In this document: positions 50,760-62,000 of the stretch, piece after piece
Position numbering within the stretch: the stretch's first letter is position 1
How the letters are laid out: every line of letters begins with the position of its first letter
From: Gadus chalcogrammus
Lineage: Eukaryota > Chordata > Actinopteri > Gadiformes > Gadidae
Assembly: GCF_026213295.1 (NCBI RefSeq)
Contig: NC_079417.1
Location: 7,345,884 to 7,409,883, forward strand
Length of the DNA stretch: 64,000 bases
Reading direction: 5' to 3'
Notes under the pieces: model-generated
Database searches by the model: none
The model's input: only the letters and a program-made list of their open reading frames with translations
What the model was told of the DNA's origin: nothing
Position numbers and translations under genes: made by a program

Positions 50760-51439
50760 TTATCCGCGCCGCGAAAACCAAAAAGATCCTTCTCTGTTCA
50801 GTAATACTATTATCTGTACATATTCTGTACATTTCATGGAAAGACTCTTCTAAGTTTATGAGAGCTGCCAGAGCAGTAGGAGTGTAGCTGGCTGGCTGCG
50901 GACGAGGAAGTAGGGCAATCTATACATGTGCTGCACATACACGTACATGAGAATGCATATCTATTCAGACCTGTAATTCATGTCTTAGACTTTTTCACAC
51001 CGCTATAGATATAGATATTTCTTTCAATTCTCTATTTATGGTTTCATAATGACTGAGTCACCGTTAAAACAAATGAGTTTCAGATCCTACTATGGCTGGT
51101 TTTATCTAATGCTGAGCTTACACCAAAATATTTTCACAGTCACAGACTAAAAACTGAAAGAGAGAATTTAGCGTTGGATCAAGTGTGATATTTAACAACG
51201 GTTTTGTAGATATGGAGGGTGGAGATGCAGTGACCACAGGAGATCTGTTAACTTCCTGTTCGGATTTCACACCTGTCTTATCAGCAGCACAAGAGACAAG
51301 AACTTCAAAAAAAAAAAGCAACAACTGCCATTTACAGTGCTGTACTATTATTCGTTTGTAGGCTATGTACTTTATTAAATTGTTTTAATCTATTACATAC
51401 AGGGTTCTTCCCGTTCGTATCGTCCCACCCCTAGTGCTG

Positions 51440-51660
51440 ATATTGTAGTGGGCTGGTCTGGACAGAAAATGCCAGGGCTGAATTTTTGTCCCAGTCCACT
51501 CTGACCCATGGGGGGAGCTGGTTCCACAGTAAAGGAGCCCAGTAACTGAATGCTCTACTTCCCAGTCTGTTTTTAGAGATACTGGGAGTCACAAACAGAC
51601 CTGCATTCTGGGAGCCAAGACTACAAGACTTCCATGAATGTGCATTTGAAGGAGAGTTTG
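51440..51660 (-). mobile_element. LINE C-terminal fragment, minus strand
   Basis: Minus strand reads AFSYWAPLLWNQLPPWVR, the conserved end of L2/Rex-type LINE RT proteins, within a short, broken frame. No other domains nearby. 50880-51440 shows nothing else recognisable. Confidence 0.5.
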
Positions 51661-51905
51661 CTTTGTATTCCAGCTGGCAAATTTATATAGGCTACTATAG
51701 ATCCATTTCAAAACACGTTCCAAGTAGGGTATAGGACAAAGCATAATACATCCTGGAATGAGTGAAGCTTGCCTGCTGACATGTTAAAATGACTGCCACA
51801 ACTGCCATGATCAAAGAGCAAAACCATTTGTACATAGTGTAGGCTACAGTAGCCCATTCAATATTGAAGGAAGTAGGTTACTGTACACTCTTTGTCACTG
51901 TACAG

Positions 51906-52553
51906 CAGGGCTATTCAACCTCCTTAACAAGTGGGCCGAAAAGGAAAACCAGAGTAAAACTATGTGAATGAATCGCTACAAATAAATCATACTTAAAGTA
52001 GTGTTAACTTAATATATATAGTACTACTACATGGAATAAACTGGTCAGACGCATTCCTTCCTTCTTCACTTTTAATCGTATCATTATAAAAGATTTTGTT
52101 CTCACATATTTTGGACAGGTATTTAGAATTCAACAATGTTGTTAGAATCATCACAAAAGAGAACTACTGTACATATGAGACATTTTGAGCCAGTGAGTCA
52201 GTGAGAAAGATTGCACTGCCTTAAATTGCCTAGTTCGGCTCATCCTGAGACACTCATGCAGCTTCTTATAGGTCATGGAGCAACGTGAACTTGTTCTGAT
52301 GGCATTCATATGAGAAAGATGCGTGCTAGACTTGCACGCATCGGTTGAGCGTATCGGTTGTCAGAATAAGTGATGCCAGTTCCTGTTTGTGGGGTACGGA
52401 TACTGGCTATCACCGGCTACACACAGAAACCTGATTTGCATGCAACTATGTTTCTCCTTTATTTTATTTATTTTTTGCATGCAACTTCGTGCGGGCCAGA
52501 AAAAATTAAGAGGGGCCGCATTTGGCCCACGGGCCTCTAGTTCAATAGGCCTG
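51906..52553. mobile_element. hAT MITE, 648 bp, exact 8 bp target duplication
   Basis: CTGTACAG at 51898-51905 and 52554-52561 flanks the element. Ends CAGGGCTATTCAAC and GTTCAATAGGCCTG are inverted repeats with two mismatches. The subterminal GGGGCCGCATTTGGCCCACG block is typical of CAGGGCTATTCAA-type hAT elements. No transposase. Confidence 0.9.
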
Positions 52554-52561
52554 CTGTACAG

Positions 52562-53950
52562 AGTAGTCAATATGATTTGCTTGTACAGCACCTTAAAAAA
52601 CTCACTGTAGCCTATATTCATAGGCACACCCAGCCTCGCTTTCAATATAACACACACTCGCATTCTGTAATCACTGTCAGTAGATAATAATATGAAAACA
52701 ATATAAAATATCTTCCAGCAAGAAAAAATTATCTGTTTACTGTAAATGGATAAAGGTCAACAGATGCGCAATGTAGGGCTCTCCATTTTTTAACTGAGTT
52801 CAGAGTGAGATTTTGTCGGCTTTGGGGGGGGGATATATTAATATGTGACTGCATACAAATTTGTCAACAGACATGGTGACTAATGTATGATAGTAGGCAT
52901 TATTGGCCCTTAACACTGATATTCAGAAACAACACTGCCTCAAAAGGATATTGGCCTAAGCAACACCAGTAGAGGCATATACTTTTCCCTAAACTTTTAA
53001 ACGTTGCAAACGTGCAAAACATATATTATATTTATGTGGCATTCAGTCCAATGCTTAAAAATATATCTGTGGCATTCAGTAGGCCAATGCTGTGGTAAAG
53101 TGTGCAAAGTATGAGTATGAATATTTGATGGAGTATGAGTATGTGTTTCCTTCTGTTACATAGATATAACTTTATTAATCCCCTTCAGGAGAAATGTGTT
53201 AATGTTTGCCCCATAAAACAATAATTGTAAAAAAAAAAAAATACAAAACATGACGGTAAATCTAAAGTCAAACCGTCCAATCTGAAGGCTTTACTTAACC
53301 ACTCCCCCTACTCACTTCCACCAATGCAAAGCGAACAGAACTGAGTAGGGGAGGGTGTAGCCCAACTAGTTTGTGACAGACCCAGAGGAACGCAATGCAA
53401 ATTAAATGTGAACATGTATTGAGGCTTTAATAAAATCCCGGACGATTTTGAAATTTCATCCGGACGCATTTGATTCCTACCCTTCCACTGTTAAATAGCG
53501 GCGCAAGTTGTGTGGCGTGTGAGCGTGTGCATGGGTTGAATTGCGTGCGTCTCACGGAGAGCCCTGCGCAATGTTCAGCTGTCAGAAATGTGTTGTAATC
53601 ACTTGTATTCCTCATAGCTCCAGGCTGTGAGGAAATCAGCAGCCCGCGATCGCAGCTCCTTTGATGTGAACGCGCACAGAGCGCATCGTTCAGAGCCGGA
53701 CAATGATGTCGTAGTAAAGCCCTCAGGTCTACTCTGCATGTATTAACTGTGGCTAAACATCAACTGCACTGAAGTCATCATAACTTCATAAGTTCTCATT
53801 TTCAAATGATTAGGAATACTATTATTGTTATTTGAAGCCGTGTCAGGCTTGACTGTGGGTGGTGTGGTCCTCTGTGTTTGGTAGCGTCTATAATACAGTA
53901 ATATTTTTGTCGACATTATCAAACGGAAGAACTTTTATTATGAAGAGCAC
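52562..53950. other. No gene seen; LINE-tail-like TTTATTAATCCCC at 53170
   Basis: 53155-53205 (AACTTTATTAATCCCCTTCA) resembles, in antisense, the 3' tail of fish LINEs. Otherwise AT-rich sequence without feature. Confidence 0.4.
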
Positions 53951-53963
53951 AGTTCAACAAGCA

Positions 53964-53991
53964 CTGGTTTCCGCCCACCGGCGGAAACCAG
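53964..53991. repeat. Perfect 12 bp stem, 4 base loop hairpin
   Basis: CTGGTTTCCGCC, loop CACC, GGCGGAAACCAG. It lies beside a stretch (54010-54110) of repeated AAACGAA/TTCGTTT words and may be the terminus of an unrecognised element. No T-run follows, so a simple terminator is not suggested. Confidence 0.75.
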
Positions 53992-55053
53992 ATATTGAGT
54001 GGTAAATTCGTTTCGCTCAGTAAGAACCAAAAAACGAATAAACGAACTGAAATTTTGATTTTCGTTTTTTTGACAAAACGAAGAAACGAATAATCTAACT
54101 GAAATTTGTTTTCTGGTTTCTGCTTGCGTCAATTATTCCCAGAAAACAGAGTAATAAAACGTACCTTGCTCTATTTTTATTGTTCCAACTTTTGCAAATT
54201 TAATTGAGGATTGCATCGTCACTTTGCATATTAAAATACACTTTGAATAAGGTATTTACAAATTACATTATAAATTTACAATTAATTGTCAATTGCGTAA
54301 TGTAGGCTAATGACTTATTGAAATTGCTTATTGCATTGCCATTTGAATTTTGCTACATATATGCTTCCATAAGACCGTGTCAAGAGAGAAGAAAGTATCC
54401 GTAGGGACCCATTGTAGTCCAATCGGTCGCCACACAAACGATTGACTTTAAATTATACAATGTTTTTTTTTTTAAGTTGAATATTTAAAAAAGGAAACAT
54501 TCTTTAAAAAACGGAATGAATAGTGCTGATCTAACGGTGGTCATGAAGAACAGATGGACAACGACAACTCTGTTAAACTGATTCAAGGCAAATATGAACA
54601 TTTTAAAAGTGGAAATTAGTCTCTAGGTGCAACACTGTTGAAGTAGTGTGGTAGCCTACCAAAGTTTGCAGAGGGAAACACAAAGAAAGAATACAGCCTA
54701 AGAATTACAACAGTTGAGGACTCACCTAGAAAATAAAAAATATAAAGCCTATTTATATATTTTCTATCATTATTTTGTGCCGAACTCACCTTATGTCGAT
54801 TGTGTGTGGTTTCTGTCCTATGGCCAAATGATCAATCATGCCTCATTTCAGTTCTCGCAATTGGTTTCAGTCCATAATTTCCTTGTATATCTGTTACCTT
54901 GACTCAGTAAGGGGGGTGGGCCATATCTAGCCATCTCAGACTACCACAGGGCTGTGGATTCCAATCTTGGTTAATCGCATGTTCTCTCCCTATAACGTCA
55001 CTTCCAAGAACCAAATGCAAGTATAAATTGTGTGTTTGAATGTGTTTATTTTT

Positions 55054-55308
55054 CTAGTCCATGCAGCGAAAATAAAAATGCTTGCGGCCAAATAAGAAAT
55101 AAGAAAATATGATATTCGTACACCCCTCCATCCATACTTTGTATCCATGGCGTGCAGGTAAATCAGTACAATTACGTCCTCTACTGGTTGTGTTTAAAAC
55201 AACCGAAGGACGAAAAACTCGCGGGGAAGAACTCTGCCTCCAGGTCCATGCTACAGGCGCTCGAGCCACAGAGACCCCCCCATGAAATAATCTCTGCATA
55301 GCTAACAT
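55054..55308 (-). CDS. Candidate first exon/ORF divergent from sart3, presequence-like
   Basis: 84 codons on the minus strand whose first ~45 residues (MLAMQRLFHGGVSVARAPVA...) are Arg/Ser-rich with no acidic residue, like a mitochondrial targeting peptide. Start is 213 bases from the sart3 ATG, so a shared promoter is possible; in mammals SART3 is head-to-head with the mitochondrial ISCU gene. The sequence does not resemble ISCU as I know it, and I found no following exon. A possible donor GGAGG|gtgtac lies near 55115. May be chance. Confidence 0.25.
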   Translation of the reverse strand: MLAMQRLFHGGVSVARAPVAWTWRQSSSPRVFRPSVVLNTTSRGRNCTDLPARHGYKVWMEGCTNIIFSYFLFGRKHFYFRCMD

Positions 55309-55423
55309 ATACAGTTTGAATTGTTGTAATTTGTAACTGTTATCCTAATACAAGTCCAAAATAAAACAAAAGTACTTTAAGCAGCTACTTCTCACGGGAC
55401 CACCGTGTCGCCATTGAACGGCC

Positions 55424-55475
55424 TCTCGCGATACTAATGTAATGTTGATTTGGTTCCGGGCACCTACTCTCGCGA
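55424..55475 (+). promoter_or_regulatory. sart3: sart3 promoter with two TCTCGCGA elements
   Basis: TCTCGCGA occurs at 55424-55431 and 55468-55475, 44 bases apart and within 100 bases of the start codon at 55522. The TCTCGCGAGA element is a known motif of housekeeping, often TATA-less, CpG promoters and is bound by BANP when unmethylated. No TATA box seen. Placement fits an initiator-proximal promoter of sart3. Confidence 0.6.
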
Positions 55476-55521
55476 TTTACCCGATGACAAATTTGTTACT
55501 AGGCAGACGGTTGTTTCCAAC

Positions 55522-58500
55522 ATGGCAGCGTCAAGCAACGCGAAGGGAACGCAGTTGGAAGATATGGAAGAAGATGCAGGAATTAAAGAAGAGATGGATT
55601 CAGATGAGGAGGAAGGTATGAAGGTCGAAAGTTCAGAAGATGATGAAGACGATTTATCGGAAGATGATAAAGAAAACGAGGCCGAAATTCAGCGTTTGGA
55701 GGAGCAGGTAATATAAACCAGTGTGTTAGTGTGAAGACGCAGCTTTATTAGCTAACCAGAATGAATGAGTGATCAACAAAAACCCAACGTTTATGCATAG
55801 GGAGGACATTTCGTTGATTTTACGCATGTTGTGTTTCTTTCATTGTACTGCCTTGTCTGGCATTAAGTTGCTGTACATAATTTAGGGCACGTTAATAGTT
55901 AGCTTTTTAGCTACTATTATTGCTAATGTTAATTGCTTTAGTAGTGGCTGAGGTTTCATAAACACATACACAGACACTTTGTTTTGCGCTGGGTATATTG
56001 AAACGCCCTATATAATGCAATACAACTTTGTTATATTATAATTATTCCTAAAGTTATATGCTAAACTAAATAATTGGAAGAAAACAATAGCAGGCGCAGA
56101 ATATATAAAAAATATCAATCAATCTTTTGTCAGGGCTGTTTTTCGTGCGCAATACAACAAGGAATTTAACAGCAAACATTGGAATCACGTCACAATTCAG
56201 TCACTTCAACGCAAAGGGTTCCTTAAGGGATACGTAGCAGGAACAGGAATATAACTGTTTTGAAGCACACATTAGAATCACCTATTATTATAGAGGTAGG
56301 TTTTTAATCGAAGGAAATTGAATACCACATTCATTATCACAAGACAACTTTAACAAAAACGGTACGTTTGAGATAATGTTTCAGCCTAATGTAGGAATGG
56401 ATCTTTGCCATCATAAAGTGTATGCTTTGGTATTTCTTCTTCTGCAGCACTTTCAATTAAACAAAGACTTGATCCCTTAGTTACTTCCTCATACTTTGTG
56501 TTTTTTCCCTCAGCTATCAATTAATGTGTTTGACTACAACTGCCATTTGGACCTCATCAAACTGTTGAGGCAAGAGGGAGAGCTGAGCCGTCTTCGCAGA
56601 GCTAGACAGAAGATGAGCGAACTTTTCCCACTCACAGAAGGTAATGTTGTTTGACTCATATTTTAAGATGCAAAATATATGTTGGGGGTTGTTATTCCAT
56701 AAATGACTAAGTTGACTTGTTCAGTTTTAAAGTAATAACAAAATCCACTAATGCTGCAGAGATCTGGCTTGAGTGGCTTAAAGATGAGATTCGCCTGACA
56801 GAGGAGGAGAGTAACCGAGAGAAAATCTATGAACTCTTCGAAAAGGCTGTGAAAGACTACATCTGTGAGTACATTAAGATGACATTGCTGCCTTTGATTT
56901 GATGTGTTGGTGCATGACATTGGGGGTTGTTGCTATTTTGGGAATGTATATTCTGTGAGATGGTAGATTACTAGAATTGTGACGTAACTTTAGGAATGAA
57001 GATGAAATTCTGTAGGACAGATGTGTAACAATCTGGCCTTTATCACAGCTGCTAAATGTTGATTCAATATAAAAGGGGCACATTTTTATATTCATTTAAT
57101 TGAATTTGTATAGCCCTTAATCTCAGTAGAAGAGCATTTTGTGAAGTACAAAAGGCTTAACAAGCCATATATTTATGACAATTTTTAAAGACACAAACGA
57201 AGACCCTTTTACTGTGTTGCCCTCATTTCACCAGTTATATAGCGACATTTATCAATAAACAAACCCCACAGTTACAACACACACTTAACTTTTTAAATTG
57301 TTGTTTTTTCACACATAGGTCCAGATATCTGGCTTGAATATGCCCAATACTCTATTGGTGGCATGGGTTCACCTGCTGGCCTGGAGAAGGTCCGATCCAT
57401 TTTTGAGCGCGCCCTGACGGCAGTGGGTCTCCATATGACCAAGGGGTCGACCGTGTGGGATGCCTACAGGGAGTTTGAGAATGTGATGCTGTCCAGTGTA
57501 CAGGTTTGTCTATCTTCACCTCGGACACGATGAAAACAATTCTTTGTATCGTTTTGTACTCATGCCTTTCACACCAACTTCAATGTGAAATGAATTAACG
57601 AAATGGCTCCGAAACTAGGTGGCTGGATTGAAAGTGGGTGGCACTTCTTTTTTATACACAACCTTCTCTACTCTCCTCCAGCCTCCTGCAGGCAGCGTTC
57701 CCACGCCAGAGGAGCAGGGGAAGCACAACACCCAACTAGAGCGAATACACACACTCTTCCGTCGCCAGCTGGCCATCCCTTTTATGGGTAAGAGAGCACA
57801 CTTCTGCTTTTTGTTAGACGGTGCTCTGTTTCACGGGCCAAAACACTCCATGGATCATGTAGGGAAACCCAAGTAGAATAACGCAACAATGCATCAAAAT
57901 GTTCAATATGGCGGAAGAACAAGGGGTTATGGAAAGTGTCGATAAGGCCTGACCAATGTCTTGGCCTGTTTGCCCTGTCTATAGAGGTAGAATACAAGAC
58001 ATGGCTGGGTTTTTCCTGGTCCAAAGAACCCTTCAATTTTTAAATTATAAAATTGAAATTAAATTATAGAACACCGAATGTTACTGATATGAGGTTAAAT
58101 TATGTTGGTTGATGGCTGCATCGTCTCCATGCGTTCGGATAGACCTGGAGGCTACGTACGGCGAGTACGAGGAGTGGTCAGATCGTGGTGTTCCTGAAAC
58201 GCTCACCTGTCAGTACAAAAAGGCCCTTCAGCAGCTGGCCAAGAGCAGGCCATTCGAGGAGACTCTGGTAAGCTCTTTCTTTCTATTTTTTTTTTCTTAC
58301 ACTTATACATTATTCTTATGAGCTAATTTTGCCAACAGCACATGGCGATTCTATTGACCATAATTCATCATATTTATTAGGGATCGACCGATATGGATTT
58401 TTAGGGCCGATACGATACAGATTTTCTTGAGCCAATCTTTGGAGCCGATACTACCCTGGAAATCCAGAGTTCTCGCAAGAGCACAATTTGAATTTGCTCA

Positions 58501-58966
58501 GCGAGTCACTCTAGGAACGAGCAATATACTTGTGTATATTCTGGGCCTCCCCTGGCCCAGAACATTAACCAATTACTCGATGTATCAGTTATAGGCCGGC
58601 CAAACGCGTTGCCGTTTTACCGACCGGATACGGCAAGAGTCTTATCTATTGGTTAGCTCCACTGATCTGGATACCTAACCCCTTGTATTCTTCTGATTGG
58701 TTGTAGTGTTATCCAATATGTGTTATCCAGTGATATTTTCAAATGCATGCTTGGTTGGGCCATTTTCATTACTCGTTGCCAGACCCTACAGCTTTCTAGA
58801 TGTGGGTCTGGATTTCCAGGCTAAGCCTGCCAAAATTTACATCATAAAAATTACACAATGATGATAACAAATGTTACAATGTCTCAATTTAAAAAAAATG
58901 AAAATTTATTGAACTATCTGTAAATCATGCGGAAGAACAAAAAAAAAGAAGAAGAAGAAATCGGCA

Positions 58967-59002
<36 letters not shown>

Positions 59003-62000
59003 CTTGTAGCGGAGCCTCCCAAGATCGCTGAGTACCAGGCCTACATAGAGTATGAGCTGAAGGAAGGGGATCCAGCGCGCATCCAGATCATCTTTGAGCG
59101 GGCACTGGCAGAGAACTGCCTGGTGCCAGACATGTGGGCAAAATATAACAACTACCTGGTGAGTGTCCTTCCCATCTCGCCCACTGGATCAGTGTGCTGA
59201 TAGCGATAGCAGGGTGTGCTCCCATTGAATAGTTGATGCTAGGCATTCATGGGTTCAACTACTTCTCTTAATGTCCGATCCGATTAACATAATAAATTGT
59301 TAACTGTTTAAAATGAGTTTAGGACGGGATGGACTGACCGATATATAACACGATGAATTCCTCATGTGTTCAACAGGACCGCCAGCTGAAGATCAAAGAC
59401 TTGGTTTTACCGGCTCACGAGCGTTGCGGTCAGGAACTGCCCGTGGACCATGGGACTGTGGAAATGCTACCTGCTAGCCCTAGAGAGACATGGAGCCGAG
59501 CATGACATTGTCAAAGGTTAGCGCTACCTGCTAGCCCTAGAGAGACATGGAGCAGAGCATCACATCATTACAGGTTAGCGCTAGATGCTAGCTAGCCCTA
59601 GAGAGACATGGAACAGAGTATCACATCATCACAGGTTAGCGCTAGAGAGACATGGAGCAGAGTATCACAGGTTAGCGTTATATGGTATCTGGACCTAGAG
59701 AGGCATGGAGTAGAGCATCACATCAGAGGTTTAGGGCTGTGATCTTCAGAGGCATAGCATCACAATAGGTCTGGTAAGGGATAGCTTTTGGCTTGCTAGC
59801 TCGAATTGAACCTCTGGTCGGCATTACTCATCAATCTGACATCATGATGCTAATGGGCCCCTGTGATGCAGTACAACTCGGTGTATTGAGTTGACGCAGT
59901 GTTATACGTATGAACTATCTACTTGTGTTCTCCAAACTCTGTTGTAGATGTTTTTGAAAAGGCACTAGAGGCGGGCTTCATTCAAGCCACAGATTATGTT
60001 GAAATCTGGCAAGTCTACCTTGACTACCTGAGGAGGCGCGTCGACTTCTCCAAAGGTGAGAACTGCTGCTGTAATACGGTAAAAAATGCCTATATATCTC
60101 TCATCTCGTTTTTGATTTGCACTGTTCTTTTGCTGCTGTAAATCCTATGTTTCCCCTTCAGGGATTGCAAAATTCTAATCTTTACGTCTTCATCAGAATC
60201 CAGCAAGGAGTTGGAAGAGCTGCGGGCAGCCTTCTCTCGAGCATTGGACTACCTGAAACAGGATGTGGAAGAAAGTAGGTGGCACATGTGGCCTTCAGTG
60301 TTTTATTGACTATCGTATCGGTGCTTGCATTTGATCATGTGAGTTTTTAAGTGGTTGTGTTATGTGGTTATTTTTGCTTTTCTAGGGTTCAGTGAAAGTG
60401 GAGATCCTTCCTGTACTATAATGCAGATCTGGGCCAAGATAGAGGTACTGATGTTGCATTAAAAACAATTAATGCAAACGCACAGAATTAAAGGAACGCA
60501 CAGAAAAATAACGTAGCATTTTTTTTTTTTCTTTGTAGTGAATTTATTGGCTATATAAATGTAGTATTGGGTTGAATCATTTTCATACAGTTGTTATGTA
60601 AACTTGCATATCCCTTGGTTTATCATGTGTTGTTCTCTCTGTACCAGGCACACCACTGCAAGAACATACAGAAGGCCCGGGAACTGTGGGACAGCATCAT
60701 GACCAAGGGGAACGCCAAATTTGCAAATATGTGGCTAGAGTATTACAACCTTGAAAGGTCAGTTGAGTTATTCCCTGGTCAATATACAGGTTCTCTGCAT
60801 GAACGGAGCCGTGATAACATTATTTCTATGAACAACCTTACTGTACCGACAGTGATTATTATTGTTGTTTCTTTTTCTGATGTCAAATGTACTTTGCTTT
60901 TGATAAAAGCTTCTGATAAATGTAAATGTAACTGTAAATATACAGTTGTTAATACAAACACTGCAACCTATAAAGGGCGTGTGGCTAACGTTGTTGTGCT
61001 GTCGTCTAGGGCGTACGGAGACGCACACCACTGCAGGAAGGCGCTCCACCGAGCCGTCCAGTGCAGCTCGGACTATCCGGAGCACGTGTGTGAAGTCCTG
61101 CTGACGTTTGAGAGAGTGGAGGGTAAGTGGCACAAGGAGAACAACGCGACGACGTGACCGCCTGACGGGTCGGTCTGGGTCGCCCTCATCGTGTGTGTGT
61201 GTTTCGGGGGGGGGGGAGCGCGTCCCGAGCTGACTTGTTGTGCGGCGCATGTGTCCGGCCGCAGGTTCCCTGGAGGACTGGGATGCGGCGGTGCAGAAGA
61301 CGGACACGCGGCTCGGCAGGCTGAAGGAGCAGCAGGCCAAGGTGGGTGCTCCCCTAACACCCGCTCAGCAACAAACTGGTTCAGGGCAACGGGGAGGCCA
61401 ACGTTATATTTAGTTGTGTACGCCCCGTGTCACATGACATGGTCTTAGTGAGTCCGAAAGCACTATTTCGGTATCCAGGGTCTTTGTTTCAGTGGTCCTG
61501 TCAACCTTGAGGTGGAGAGTCAATACTTGTCCTCTTGCTGCCCCCCCCCCCCCCCCCCCGCCAGGTGGCAGAAAAGGAGGCCAACCAGGCGGTGCAGAAG
61601 GAGGGGAAGGTGGAGCAGCAGCGGAAGGCTAAAGCGGACAAGAAGTCCCAGAAGAAGGGCCCGCCTGGAGGGAAGGCCGGAGGAGACAAGAGGAAAGCAG
61701 CGCCCGCAGACCACCAGGCCTGGGATGAGGACGCAGGTGTGTGTGCGTGTGTGTTGTCTTTTTTCGGATCATCCTAAATGGGAATACCAAAAATGTTCTG
61801 TAGAATTAGAACGGCTCACAATATATTTAAAGAAGCACTCGGATGCAGGGATGAGAAGAAAAGGTTAAAATGTTTATTATCTGGACTTTGAACCACACCG
61901 CCTTGATTTCTTTTGGCCATCCGAAGAGACGTGACATTCACCGTTTTCTTCTTGCTTCTACCAGAACGCGCACCTAAGAGGCACAAAGGAGCCGGGGATG

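Larger units (their letters stand above)
47935..50877. repeat. Compound repeat, copy B (TTTACATGATG element), split by an L2
   Basis: 47937-48141 and 50760-50877 are colinear with 31999-32242 and 32243-32354. The L2 LINE sits between them; the uninterrupted site in copy A reads CTTCTCTTATCTGCGCCGCG. Confidence 0.75.

Noticed and set aside
55054..55308. ISCU first exon
   Set aside because: Position fits mammalian synteny, but the residues do not resemble ISCU and no YHKKVVDHYENPRN-like exon is found to the left.
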